Positions 1 through 8,944 of a DNA stretch of 36,002 bases are shown piece by piece. Both the position numbers and the translations under genes were made by a program. Source of the DNA: Herminiimonas sp. (GTDB lineage: Bacteria > Pseudomonadota > Gammaproteobacteria > Burkholderiales > Burkholderiaceae_D). Numbering within the stretch: position 1 is the first letter of the stretch; the number at the start of each line of letters is the position of its first letter. The notes below the pieces were generated by a model that saw nothing but the letters and a program-made list of their open reading frames with translations, was not told the origin of the DNA and ran no database searches. The stretch is from the NCBI GenBank assembly GCA_028292265.1, contig JAQGMR010000062.1, forward strand, positions 1-36,002. The letters run 5' to 3'.

Positions 1-95
1 GAAAATTCTGCTTGCAGGTCGTTCGATGCGTGCGCCGTCTCTGGTAGCTTCGTCGGCATATTCTCTGCCGACCAATTCCGTTGTTGATCTTCCAT
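1..95 (-). CDS. 5' end of an unrecognised minus-strand gene, cut by the window edge
   Basis: On the minus strand an ATG at 95 follows an AGGAGA ribosome site (complement of 103-108) with a 7-base spacer. The frame stays open to the window edge, giving about 31 residues that begin MEDQQRNWSAENMPTK and are rich in polar residues. No signal peptide or motif is visible. It is transcribed in the same direction as the MocR-type regulator whose stop lies at 270, so it could be downstream of that regulator with a gap of about 175 bases. The product is not recognised; the support is the good ribosome site and the open frame only. Confidence 0.4.
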   Translation of the reverse strand, partial: MEDQQRNWSAENMPTKLPETAHASNDLQAEF

Positions 96-269
96 TCAAT
101 CTTCTCCTAAAGTCCGCTACGGGTCGATCTGCGACATTGACCGACGAATGGGGCATCTCGCCAAGCCCTACGGCTAGCAGGATACGATGTTTTGAGCGGA
201 TAGCGACCCGGCACCACTCCGGCAGTTGCTGTCGCCTTGGCGGCCGTAGATGCCACACTTCCATTCGTG

Positions 270-1676
270 CTATCGCGCCAGCTCTGCTAGCCGACGGCAG
301 TCTACAGCGAGGCGAAGTTCATTGAGGTTAGTCACGCCGAGCAGCAATCCACGCGGCTGGGGAGATTGCATGTACCAGGGGGACAGTGGAGCTGGCGCGA
401 GGCCGAACTGAAGGGCGCGCGAAGCGATGTCCACGTCAGATGCAGATTCGCGAAGCCGGGTCACTACAGCCATACCGGCAGTCGCTTGCACTTCGATCGA
501 GCCTGACGCCTCCTCGCACAAACAACGTATCAGAGTCTCTCGGCGGGCGGCATAAAGCCGCTTCATGCGTCGCAGATGGCGAAGGTAATGCCCGTCGTGC
601 AAAAAGTCCGCCACAGCACGCTGGATAGTCGCAGCTGGCGCCGGCGAGAGGCAGGCAGCAAGGTCGCCGAACCGGCGCGCCCGTTCCGGCGGCACAACCA
701 GGAAGCCCAAGCGCAACGCCGGGCTGATGGTCTTACTGAAAGTGCCGATGTGGAGCACCCGTCCTCCATGATCGAGCGATGCAAGTGCCGGAGCTGCTCG
801 TCCCTCCAGCTGCAGTTCGCTCAGATAATCATCTTCGATGATCCACGCATCGTTGTTCCGGGCCCACTCGAGCAGTGCAAGCCGCCGAGCGAGTGACATC
901 GTCATGCCAAGCGGCGCCTGCTGGCCTGGTGTCACTACTGCAAGCGCCGCGTCGGAAGCCATCCGGAGACCGGCGGCAACGTTCAGCCCTTCGTCGTCAA
1001 CGGGGACGGCTATTGCGGTCATGCCTGCCATGGCGAGCGCAGAGCGAGTGAGCGGGAAACCCGGATCTTCCACCCAAGCTGTCCTGCGTTCGAGCTCAAG
1101 TCCACGGATCACGAGTCCGAGCGCTCCAGAGAAGCCTGCCGTTATCAGCACTTGGGAAGGGCTGCATCGAAGGCCGCGGGCCATACCCAAGTAGGCCGCG
1201 ATCTCCCGTCGCAAACTCGGATCGCCGCGAGGATCCGGGTACCCGACCGGGGCTGAAGCGGTGCACCGGGCGGCTCGAGTCAGAATGCGTGACCACAGCT
1301 TATATGGGAACTCATCTTGAGCAGGGACGCCCATTTGAAACACCAATGGCACGGTTCCATAGTCATGGAAGCGATCCGGCACTGGAGGCGCCTCGGGGGA
1401 GCAACCGGAGGATGCAGAGGATAGGGATGCGCGTTCGGTTACGCGAGTGCCGGCCGCGCCACGGCCTATCGCTAGTTGCTCATCGATAAGACGTTCGTAG
1501 GCCAAACGGACGGTACCACGAGAGACGCCTAGCTGAGCCGCCAAATCCCGCCAGGACGGAAGCTTCGCATTTGCGGGAATCCGTCCCGACTCGATTGTCT
1601 CTCGGATGGCCGTATAAATCTGTTTGGCTAGTGGGGTGGTTTTGGCGCGATCAAGGTCGATGGGAAGAGAATCCAT
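270..1676 (-). CDS. MocR/PdxR-family regulator (GntR wHTH fused to PLP aminotransferase fold)
   Basis: A 468-residue protein, the usual size for MocR regulators. Residues 1-75 form a GntR-type winged helix (PLAKQIYTAIRETI, then SWRDLAAQLGVSRGTVRLAYE). Residues about 105-460 form a type I aminotransferase fold, with the PLP Schiff-base lysine at K315 in GTFSKTISPALRLGF and the cofactor aspartate region WIIEDDYLSE. The family binds PLP, or an aldimine of it, as effector and acts as a DNA-bound activator or repressor. I chose the ATG at 1676 (MDSLPIDLD) over an upstream in-frame codon at 1712, because family alignments begin near this point. The gene is divergent from the AhpD-like gene at 1875 across about 200 bases, the normal arrangement for a MocR and its target, so control of the AhpD/HD pair is likely but inferred. 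Confidence 0.9.
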   Translation of the reverse strand: MDSLPIDLDRAKTTPLAKQIYTAIRETIESGRIPANAKLPSWRDLAAQLGVSRGTVRLAYERLIDEQLAIGRGAAGTRVTERASLSSASSGCSPEAPPVPDRFHDYGTVPLVFQMGVPAQDEFPYKLWSRILTRAARCTASAPVGYPDPRGDPSLRREIAAYLGMARGLRCSPSQVLITAGFSGALGLVIRGLELERRTAWVEDPGFPLTRSALAMAGMTAIAVPVDDEGLNVAAGLRMASDAALAVVTPGQQAPLGMTMSLARRLALLEWARNNDAWIIEDDYLSELQLEGRAAPALASLDHGGRVLHIGTFSKTISPALRLGFLVVPPERARRFGDLAACLSPAPAATIQRAVADFLHDGHYLRHLRRMKRLYAARRETLIRCLCEEASGSIEVQATAGMAVVTRLRESASDVDIASRALQFGLAPAPLSPWYMQSPQPRGLLLGVTNLNELRLAVDCRRLAELAR

Positions 1677-1874
1677 CACGAATGGTACATAAAAATCCAC
1701 AAATCTTGGCACTGTCTTTTAACCACTCTAGGCCGCATCCTTCTTCTAGCTGCAGCCGGACTCATTCAAACTCAGGCCGGTGACACTGCTATTCAAGTCA
1801 AAAGACGCGCCAAAGATAGGTTCATTTGATGCCGTTGTTCGGCCGTTCGCCGGCTTTTTATCAGGAGGAGACAG

Positions 1875-2327
1875 ATGACACAACGTATGAATTACGACGC
1901 GGCCACGCCTACCGGCATGAAGGCACTTGGCGGTGTGTACAGCCACATTCTGCAAAGCGGGTTGCCCAAAGTATTAATTGACCTCGTCTATCTTCGGGTG
2001 TCGCAGATTAACGGCTGTGCCTACTGCATCGATATGCATTCCCGCGACTTGCTAAAGGAAGGCGTCGAAGTTGAGAAGCTCGTGCTGGTTCCGGCTTGGC
2101 GCGAGGGCGGTGCATTGTTCGACGCCACTGAGCGGGCAGCGCTTGCCTGGGCAGAGACAGTGACGCGTGTAGCCGAAACAGGTGTTCCGGACGCCGAATA
2201 TGAAGCGGCCGCTGCGGTATTCGACCAAAAACAGCTCGCCGACCTAACGATTGCGATCGGTCTTATGAACACCTATAACCGGATGGCAATCAGCTTCCGT
2301 GCCACGCCGGCTGCGGTAAAGCAGTAA
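1875..2327 (+). CDS. Carboxymuconolactone decarboxylase / AhpD-like family protein
   Basis: A 150-residue protein of the AhpD core family. The signature is NGCAYCIDMHSRDLL, with C48, C51 and H55 forming the CxxC-x3-H redox/proton-relay motif of alkylhydroperoxidase D-like proteins. In characterised members these cysteines reduce peroxides; many paralogues have unknown substrates. There is no signal peptide, so it is cytoplasmic. The ATG follows AGGAGG closely (about 1863-1868). It lies 63 bases upstream of the HD-domain gene in the same direction, probably as one transcript, and is divergent from the MocR regulator, which is its likely controller. Confidence 0.88.
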   Translation: MTQRMNYDAATPTGMKALGGVYSHILQSGLPKVLIDLVYLRVSQINGCAYCIDMHSRDLLKEGVEVEKLVLVPAWREGGALFDATERAALAWAETVTRVAETGVPDAEYEAAAAVFDQKQLADLTIAIGLMNTYNRMAISFRATPAAVKQ

Positions 2328-2390
2328 TCGGGTCGCTAGCAAAGGCAGAACAGACCGGACATATAAACGCTGTTGAAACAGGAGGAAATT

Positions 2391-3035
2391 GTGAAAAATA
2401 CCGACATCTTTGGCGCAACGGTACCAGACAGCAGAATTGCGCGCGAGATAACGCAGCTCGTTCGAGACACCGAGAGTGATGTGCTATTCCACCATTCCAC
2501 GCGGGTTTATTTTTGGGGGGCCTTGACCGGAAAACGGAACGGCCTGACGTTTGATCCAGAGCTCCTTTACGCCGCTGCTATGTTCCACGATATTGGCATC
2601 ACGCAGGTCTACCATGAAAGTCAACTACGCTTCGAGGTTGACGGCGCGAACGCCGCGCGCGGTTTCCTGCGAGGTCATGGGATCCCAGAAGGAGATGTCG
2701 AAAAAGTCTGGCTTGCAATCGCCCTCCACACGACGCCAGGCATTCCGGAACATATGCACCCAGAGATCTGCTTGGTCCAGGCCGGCGCGGGAATGGACAT
2801 GGCCGGCCGCAACTACGACCGCTTTACTGACGAAGAGCGTGAGGCCGTAATTACCGCCTATCCACGTAGCGACGACTTCGGGAACGAGGTCATCGAAGCG
2901 TTCTATCAGGGACTGAAGCATCGGCCTGACAGCACATTTGGCACCTTCAATGATGATTTTCTCGCATACAAAGATCCTAAATTCCAAAGGGGAAATCTCT
3001 GCAGCATCATTTTAGGCTCACGTTGGGGGCGGTGA
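2391..3035 (+). CDS. HD-domain protein, cyanamide hydratase-like
   Basis: A 214-residue metal-dependent HD-superfamily protein. The HD pair is H66-D67 in AAAMFHDIGITQVY, with an upstream candidate ligand in VLFHHSTRVYFW (H34/H35) and a later histidine in WLAIALHTTPGIPEH. This layout resembles the cyanamide-hydratase-like HD family rather than (p)ppGpp hydrolases, though the substrate is unknown. I chose the GTG at 2391 because AGGAGG (2380-2385) stands 5 bases before it; a TTG at 2373 is in frame but has no ribosome site and would bury the AGGAGG inside the gene. It is probably co-transcribed with the AhpD-like gene. Confidence 0.85.
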   Translation: MKNTDIFGATVPDSRIAREITQLVRDTESDVLFHHSTRVYFWGALTGKRNGLTFDPELLYAAAMFHDIGITQVYHESQLRFEVDGANAARGFLRGHGIPEGDVEKVWLAIALHTTPGIPEHMHPEICLVQAGAGMDMAGRNYDRFTDEEREAVITAYPRSDDFGNEVIEAFYQGLKHRPDSTFGTFNDDFLAYKDPKFQRGNLCSIILGSRWGR

Positions 3036-3062
3036 AGCGCCCTTCAGGCTGCTGGACCGATC

Positions 3063-3290
3063 TTAAAGGGTGGTGAATAACGCGTTGGATGGCTGGCGAG
3101 TGACGGGGGCTCGCGCTCCAAGGCATTCCCAAGTGATAACATCCTGCGCTGCGCAAAACCTGCGTTGAAATGCCTTCGCCATCACCAAGCGTTGATTTGC
3201 CAGGGCCACCGTTATAACGCCGTGTGGCTTTTGTTGGCTGGTTCCCGTGGCAATCACATAGAAATCCTCCGGGTCGGAATGGACGCGCAC
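3063..3290 (-). CDS. Small hypothetical protein, convergent with the HD gene
   Basis: A 75-residue frame starting with GTG at 3290; an in-frame TGA two codons upstream fixes this as the only start. The product begins MRVHSDPEDFYVIATG and contains a mixed aliphatic/basic stretch (HGVITVALANQRLVMAKAF) that reads like a folded protein rather than antisense noise. Its stop is 28 bases from the stop of the HD gene, a normal convergent spacing. I do not recognise a family. The ribosome site (GGGTGA) is weak, so this remains tentative. Confidence 0.4.
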   Translation of the reverse strand: MRVHSDPEDFYVIATGTSQQKPHGVITVALANQRLVMAKAFQRRFCAAQDVITWECLGARAPVTRQPSNALFTTL

Positions 3291-3946
3291 GTTTCACCCG
3301 CAGCCCAGTGCCGGTCCTTCGTTTTTGCGAAAAGAGAATCGTGTTTTGGTTAAAATATGACATGAGGATCGGATAAAACATTGTTCAGTGTCCCCGTCAC
3401 ACGACCCACATCGCTTCCGCGGAGCGGGACTGATAGCTCCGCGAAATAGCTGTAATCGTTGAGGGCACCGGCTGACTCAGACGGTTTGTTCGGACGATAT
3501 AAGAGGCCTCGACTGATCCTTTGGTTTGTTGAGAGTCAGATTCCATGGGGCCTTCGACCTCTTCTTATCCCCGCCTAAATACTGGAAAGATGGGCCCGGG
3601 CTGGAGAGGAGTACAACGGTAGATCGGTACGGGGCTTTTCATGGCGACAGGCGGGCATAAAAGGCAGAGACGATTGGCGCCTGATGCAATTTTCACCTAG
3701 GGAAAACGGGCAAAACTTGCCTATCCGGGCGGCAGATTTCAGTCTCGAATCGAAAACGCAGCGCGCCGCACGTCATATGGACACGGCCGCGCCAACTACC
3801 CGGGAAGGTAGGAGCGCCTTGTAGGACTCTGGCGATCCGCGCACGAAGATACTGGTGAAATCGCAGTGAGGGCTTCGGATCCGCTGCGGCATGAGGGGCA
3901 GGCACGTGTCGGGTCTGTCCAGCCTTAGTCACAACTAGGAGAAGAC
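3291..3946. other. Long intergenic region without a supported gene
   Basis: About 650 bases upstream of the GGDEF/EAL gene. I see no protein-like frame on either strand; a minus-strand frame at 3693-3983 is low-complexity Arg/Pro-rich and overlaps the start of the next gene. AGGAGA at 3938-3943 is the ribosome site of the GGDEF/EAL gene. Confidence 0.6.
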
Positions 3947-6058
3947 ATGTCGGATGTCGGCATACCCACTCCGTCCGATTCAAGCGGACAACGGGAGATG
4001 GAACAGGTCAAGTCCCTGTCCGACATCTATCAAGTCATGGACAATTTGAGCCCTTCAGTATTCGCTGGTCTCGCGACAATTGACGGCAAGGTAATTTATG
4101 CGAATCGCTCCGCGCTCGACGCCGTTGGTGCAACCATCGAAGACATTAAGGGTCAGTCGGTCGAATCAACGCCATGGATGGCGCATTCCGAAAACACCCG
4201 CCGAGAGTGGCGAAAGGCACTGGCTGCCGCAGCAGGCGGAATCCCATCACGCTTCGAGTTTACCTATCAAGCTGCCGGGACCGGACCGCGAACCATGGAC
4301 CTTACCGTGCGACCAGCAATGGAGGGCGGCGATCAGGTACGCTACATTGTTACCACCGCACAGGACATTACCGAGCGCCGACGGATCGAGCAGCTTCTAG
4401 GAATTACGCATTTCGCAATCGAGCGCGCCAAGATTGCGTTGCTGCAGTTAAGTCCGGATGGACGCGTTTACTACGCCAACGTAGCCGCCTGCAAGCTGCT
4501 CGGCTACGCGAGCGACAAACTCCACGGACTAGCAATCGAGAAAATATCCAAGCATGTCCAAAGCATAGGTTGGCCAACGGTATGGCGTCGGCTCCAGGAA
4601 CGCAGCTCGCTACACTATGAGGCGGTATATTTTCGTGCCGACGGAAACGAAGTGCCAGTGGAAGTGACCGCAATCTACGGCAGGTTTGGTGCAGACGAGT
4701 ATGCGTTCGGATTTGTCGCTGATTTGAGTGAACGGAAAACAGCAGAGCGGCATATTCACTTCTTGGCTCACTTCGACGTGCTGACTGGGCTCCCTAACCG
4801 CCACACATTTCTCGAGACGACGGAACGCAATATGGCGATCGCCATGCACGCGCGGACTAGTATTGCGGTTGTCATCGCCGATATTGAGCGGTTCCGTCTG
4901 ATCAATGACACTCTTGGACGGGCTCGAGCAGACCAGTTACTCCAAGAGATCGCTGAGCGCTTTCGTCACTACGCGAAAGGGCAGGACCGCTTGGCGCGGC
5001 TGGGCGCCGATCAATTTGCCCTGATCATCACCGATATGCGTGATGAACAAGAAGTGGAGGACCGCGTCGAGCGAAAATTAAAAGAGGTGTTTGGCACACC
5101 ATTCCTTATTGGAGGAAATGAAATATATGCCGCCGCAAAAATCGGAGTCGCGATTTTTCCACGGGACGGATCCGATGCGGAAACGATGTTCCAGAAAGCT
5201 GAAATAGCATTGAATAGCGCTAAAAAATCTATTGAAAAATACCGCTTGTATAACCTTGGTATGGGGGAGGTCCCTACGGACCGATTGAAACTGGAAAACA
5301 AGCTACGTCATGCACTGGAACGTGGACAGTTTCTATTGCATTATCAACCCAAGGTTAATCTGGCGTCAGGGCACATCGAAGGCGTTGAGGCGCTACTGCG
5401 CTGGAACGATCCTGAGGCTGGTCTGGTAGCTCCCATGCGTTTCATTCCGCTGTTGGAAGAGACGGGCTTGATCGTCGAAGTGGGTGCGTGGGTATTTCGG
5501 CAAGCTTTGCACGACTATCACGACTGGTGCAGCCGAGGCCTCGATGCGCCACGCATCGCGGTCAACGTATCAATCGTTCAGATACACCGGCCAGATTTCG
5601 TCTCGTGCCTGCGCCGCGAAATTGAATCTCACAAAGCACCGCACGGCATCGATTTGGAGATTACTGAGACGATCCTCATGGGCGACGTCCAAGCCAACGT
5701 CGAGAAGTTGAGCGCAGTCCGCGCGATGGGGTGCGGTATCGGCATTGATGACTTTGGCACCGGATATTCCTCGTTAGCCTATCTGACCAAGTTGCCGGTG
5801 CAAACACTCAAGATTGATCGGTCGTTCGTATCAACAATGCTGGACGAACCCAATACCAAAACTCTCGTGTCCGTAATCATCTCCATGGCACATGCGCTGA
5901 AGCTGCAGGTTGTTGCTGAAGGGGTCGAAACGGAGTTACAGGCTGACACACTTCGATTGTTCGGGTGCGATCAAATGCAGGGCTACCTTTTCAGCAAGCC
6001 TATTCCTGCCGACGACCTGGTGGCCAAGTTCCTTGGAAGTCGTCCAATAGCGACTTGA
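3947..6058 (+). CDS. PAS-PAS-GGDEF(degenerate)-EAL cyclic-di-GMP phosphodiesterase
   Basis: A 703-residue cytoplasmic sensor protein with no membrane segment. PAS/PAC 1 covers about 22-147 (ending TAQDITERRRIEQ), PAS 2 about 150-270 (ending VADLSERKTAERH), GGDEF about 275-430 and EAL about 445-695. The GGDEF signature reads GADQF at 353-357, lacking the second Gly and the Glu needed for cyclase activity. The EAL side is intact: EAL at 481-483, DDFGTGYSS from D601-D602, KIDRSF, and VVAEGVET. The expected activity is hydrolysis of c-di-GMP, with the dead GGDEF perhaps binding GTP as an allosteric input, as known in other tandem proteins. The ATG follows AGGAGA with a good spacer. The gene stands alone. 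Confidence 0.93.
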   Translation: MSDVGIPTPSDSSGQREMEQVKSLSDIYQVMDNLSPSVFAGLATIDGKVIYANRSALDAVGATIEDIKGQSVESTPWMAHSENTRREWRKALAAAAGGIPSRFEFTYQAAGTGPRTMDLTVRPAMEGGDQVRYIVTTAQDITERRRIEQLLGITHFAIERAKIALLQLSPDGRVYYANVAACKLLGYASDKLHGLAIEKISKHVQSIGWPTVWRRLQERSSLHYEAVYFRADGNEVPVEVTAIYGRFGADEYAFGFVADLSERKTAERHIHFLAHFDVLTGLPNRHTFLETTERNMAIAMHARTSIAVVIADIERFRLINDTLGRARADQLLQEIAERFRHYAKGQDRLARLGADQFALIITDMRDEQEVEDRVERKLKEVFGTPFLIGGNEIYAAAKIGVAIFPRDGSDAETMFQKAEIALNSAKKSIEKYRLYNLGMGEVPTDRLKLENKLRHALERGQFLLHYQPKVNLASGHIEGVEALLRWNDPEAGLVAPMRFIPLLEETGLIVEVGAWVFRQALHDYHDWCSRGLDAPRIAVNVSIVQIHRPDFVSCLRREIESHKAPHGIDLEITETILMGDVQANVEKLSAVRAMGCGIGIDDFGTGYSSLAYLTKLPVQTLKIDRSFVSTMLDEPNTKTLVSVIISMAHALKLQVVAEGVETELQADTLRLFGCDQMQGYLFSKPIPADDLVAKFLGSRPIAT

Positions 6059-6098
6059 TCGCCAACTCGTCCTCCCCCGGTCCATCCATCAAAACTTC

Positions 6099-6114
6099 TT
6101 CGAATCGATTCGAA
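6099..6114. repeat. 16-base perfect palindrome followed by an A-run
   Basis: TTCGAATCGATTCGAA is self-complementary over all 16 bases with no loop, and is followed on the plus strand by seven A. It lies 40 bases after the stop of the EAL gene. With no loop it is a poor terminator stem in either direction; a dimeric regulator site is possible. Function unknown. Confidence 0.5.
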
Positions 6115-6302
6115 AAAAAGGGGCGCGGTGACTCCTTCAAGTCGGACATTAGTCGACCGGAGATCCATGCCCCCTGAAGGAAAAACGATGCTGACCTGGT
6201 ACGAGAAAAGTTGTCCGAGTGGCGGTTCGTCCCAACCTCTACTTCATTGACATTGGCAATCGTCACCTTGTGGCATACAGAACGCCGGTCATTCTCGCGC
6301 TA

Positions 6303-6314
6303 GGTCGCGCGACC
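6303..6314. repeat. 12-base GC-rich palindrome
   Basis: GGTCGCGCGACC is perfectly self-complementary. It lies about 270 bases upstream of the GH79-like gene, where an operator could sit. There is no evidence beyond the symmetry. Confidence 0.3.
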
Positions 6315-6574
6315 ACGTTACCGTGCGCAGTGGCGGTAATTTCGCGCCTTTGATTGGTTGACACAATAGTCGAGTTGCACCGGTTCGACCGGTAGACGGT
6401 ACGATCGTCATCGCAAAATAAATCCCGATTAGAGTTGGTTTAGCCGTGCTTTATTCCGGTACGGCGGTTCAATTTCGTCAGGCAGAGGTGATAGAACTTT
6501 TTGATTGTGAGCGTTCTAAGAACACCAGGAGCGAAGTTTAGCGCCGGAGCGTCTGGCGCTCGGAAGGGACCTGT

Positions 6575-8217
6575 ATGGTTCGTAACAGTGGGATCGGCTA
6601 CGTTGCTATTGTCGTCCTCGCGAGCGCGGGTATTGCGGCATGCAGAACAGGCGAAGGTAGTAGATCGTCCGACGCGGCGCCAAGGGTGCTCATGCCGTCT
6701 AGCATGGCAAGCGTCGGCACGGTCGATGAACGCTTCCAAGCCTACAACATTGAGATGCTTGAGGTGACCGGCGGCAAATTTTGGAAGCCGTACAAGGATA
6801 TTGCCAAGCCGGTAGCAGGCTCTTCCGCCGCGTCGGGCGGTGTTGCCGGGAGTGGTAACGCGCCGGCCGGGATGAGCCCCGACCTCTACCAGTACCGCCC
6901 GCCGATCGATCTTACCAACCGGCGGCTGCGCGCCATGGCTGCGGCGCTCGGTCCAGCCTACGTGCGGATCAGCGGCACCTGGGCCAATACGACCTATTTC
7001 GCCGATACGGACGCGCCCCCAAAGGACCCGCCCAACGGTTATGGCGCCGTGCTCACGCGTCAGCAGTGGTTGTGCGCGATCGATTTTTCGCGGGCGGTGG
7101 ACGCGCCCATTGTGACCTCAATGCCGAACGGCGAGGGCACGCGCAGAGCGGATGGGCTTTGGCAGCCGGACCAGGCGCGCCGTTGGCTCACATTCACCAA
7201 GGCTCATGGCGGACTGATCGCTGCGGCCGAGTATTTCAACGAACCCACGATGGCATCGATGGGCGGCGCCCCCAAAGGTTATGACGCAGTGGCGTTCGGA
7301 CGCGACTTCCGAGTATTCGAGACATTTATGCGCAAAGAGTATCCGGACACGAAGCTCCTCGCGCCCGGCTCGGTCGGAGAGGCGAACGCCGACTGGGCGG
7401 TGGCAAGAGGCGGATACGGCAATCAGGCGCTGCTGCACGCGGCGGACCTTACTGCAACGACGGGAAACGCTGACGCGTTCTCCTACCACCATTATGGCGC
7501 TGTATCCCGGCGGTGCGCGGCCATGGGCCATCAGACAAGCGCCGATCAAGCCCTATCGGAGGATTGGCTGGCCCGCACTGACCGGACGCTCGCCTACTAC
7601 CGAAGCGTGCGCGACAAATCTATGCCGGGCAAGCCGTTCTGGAACACGGAAACGGCGGACGCCGCCTGCGGTGGCAATCCGTGGGCCGGCACCTTCCTTG
7701 ACACCTTCCGCTATCTCGATCAGCTCGGACGCCTTGCGAAGCAGGATGTCAAAGTCGTCGCGCATAACACGCTGGTGGCGAGCAATTACGGCCTGCTCGA
7801 CGAGAGAACCTACGAACCGAAGCCAATGTATTGTGGGGAGCGCTGCTGTGGCGCAAGCTGATGGGGAATACCGTGCTGGAGTCCGGCATTCCCGCCCAGG
7901 ACGGGCTCCACGTCTACGCGCACTGCCTGAGAGGCACGTCGGGTGGGGTGGCGCTGCTCGTAATAAACAATGGCAACGCGATGCGGAGCGCCGTCGCGTT
8001 GCCTGTGCCGGCGCAGCGCTATACCCTAGCCTCGCCGACAAATCCACTGGAAATGCGCATCGAGCTGAACGGCAATGAGCTCAAGCTCGGCAGCGGCGAT
8101 ACGATGCCCGATCTTGCCGGCCTTGCGGCGCCGTCAGGCAGTCTTACGTTCGCACCGACCACCATCACTTTCTTGGCCTTGCCAAGTGCGAACAACAACG
8201 CTTGCCGTCAATCGTGA
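6575..8217 (+). pseudogene. GH79-like (heparanase/beta-glucuronidase-type) lipoprotein, frameshifted
   Basis: Residues 1-23 are a lipoprotein signal (GIAAC lipobox, C23), so the product would be membrane-anchored outside the cytoplasm. The body is a (beta/alpha)8 clan-A glycosidase: acid/base in EYFNEPTM (E223), candidate nucleophile in FWNTETAD (E359), and the surrounding pattern of GH79 (VRISGTWANTTYF near the start, YEPKPMY then WGALLWRKLMG near the end). The first frame stops at 7861 after a nonsense tail, while the C-terminal beta-sandwich (YTLASPTNPLE to TITFLALPSA) continues in another frame from about 7834 to 8217. Removing two bases (TG at 7832-7833) restores TYEPKPMY-WGALLW and a product of about 546 residues. 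It is either a recent inactivating frameshift or a sequencing error. Both catalytic glutamates lie before the break. Confidence 0.8.
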
Positions 8218-8306
8218 TGTGCCATGCGAGGAATTGCGCTGTCCTCGACCATTTGCGACAGGGTCTGATATGCGTTCAACCCTTACCTTCCATGCGGAGG
8301 ATAAAT

Positions 8307-8729
8307 ATGCCCAACCAAACGGCAGTGCCGAGCGGGCAGAACCCACCGGAGATGATGACGCCGTTTGGCATCTTTTATCCGGTCGGTTATATCGTTGCTG
8401 GATTTCCTGGACAGGGTGACGGACAGCAGGTGCAACGGGACCTACTGATCGGAGGCTACGACCCGGACGATTGCCTGCTCTATGCCGCAGCCGAAGTGGC
8501 GGAGATGGCAGCGCGGAATCTTGAAACTCACACCGGTTTTCTGGCCACCTTGGGCAAGAGTGATGAGGCCGTTCAAAAGCACCTGGATGCGGCGAACGAG
8601 GGCGCCACATTCTTGCTGATCTACGCTCCAAGTGATATCGACACGGCGCGCGCGATGAACGTGGGCCGCAGGGTGCCGTTCGCGTTTGCCCACTGCTACC
8701 ACCGCCTTGTTATCGAAGATTTGAAGTAA
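8307..8729 (+). CDS. Conserved hypothetical, weakly like general-stress (YflT-type) proteins
   Basis: A 140-residue soluble protein starting at the ATG at 8307, which is preceded by GGAGG (8296-8300) at a 6-base spacer; codons further upstream are in frame but lack a ribosome site. The sequence has the beta-alpha rhythm VQRDLLIGGYDPDDCLLYAAAEVAE, then FLATLGKSDEAVQKHLDAANEG, then TFLLIYAPSDIDTARA. This reminds me of the general-stress-protein fold, where a residue pair at a turn selects up or down orientation, but the match is by eye and weak. It follows the GH79-like gene by about 90 bases and is followed by a strong hairpin. Function unknown. Confidence 0.75.
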   Translation: MPNQTAVPSGQNPPEMMTPFGIFYPVGYIVAGFPGQGDGQQVQRDLLIGGYDPDDCLLYAAAEVAEMAARNLETHTGFLATLGKSDEAVQKHLDAANEGATFLLIYAPSDIDTARAMNVGRRVPFAFAHCYHRLVIEDLK

Positions 8730-8735
8730 TCCGTG

Positions 8736-8759
8736 CGGCGCTCGCGTCTGCGGGCGCCG
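8736..8759 (+). terminator. Strong hairpin, terminator-like but without a T-run
   Basis: A 10-bp stem (8736-8745 with 8750-8759, one G-T wobble, loop GTCT) beginning 7 bases after the stop at 8729. Only two T follow it, so it may stabilise the 3' end of the transcript or need Rho rather than being a classic intrinsic terminator. Confidence 0.45.
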
Positions 8760-8944
8760 TTAGCGTAAACATGAGATCCGGCGAACGGGCTTAGCGGGGC
8801 TGGGATCAAGAAAAACTGGCGGCGCGCTGTAAGTAAATTAACTAGCGGCGCAGGCGAGTGTTGATCCGGACCGTCCCTCGGTATTCTCTTGGAAAAAAAG
8901 CGAGCCGAACGCGTGGACAAGGGAGCGAGACATAGGAGCACGAC

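Larger units (their letters stand above)
6059..6574. other. Intergenic region with two perfect palindromes
   Basis: About 515 bases between the EAL gene and the GH79-like gene, with no convincing coding frame. It contains a 16-base perfect palindrome and a 12-base GC palindrome (listed separately), and an ACCGGT-tcg-ACCGGT repeat near 6380. A TTGACA hexamer occurs at about 6359, but no good -10 box is seen at the right distance. Confidence 0.5.
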
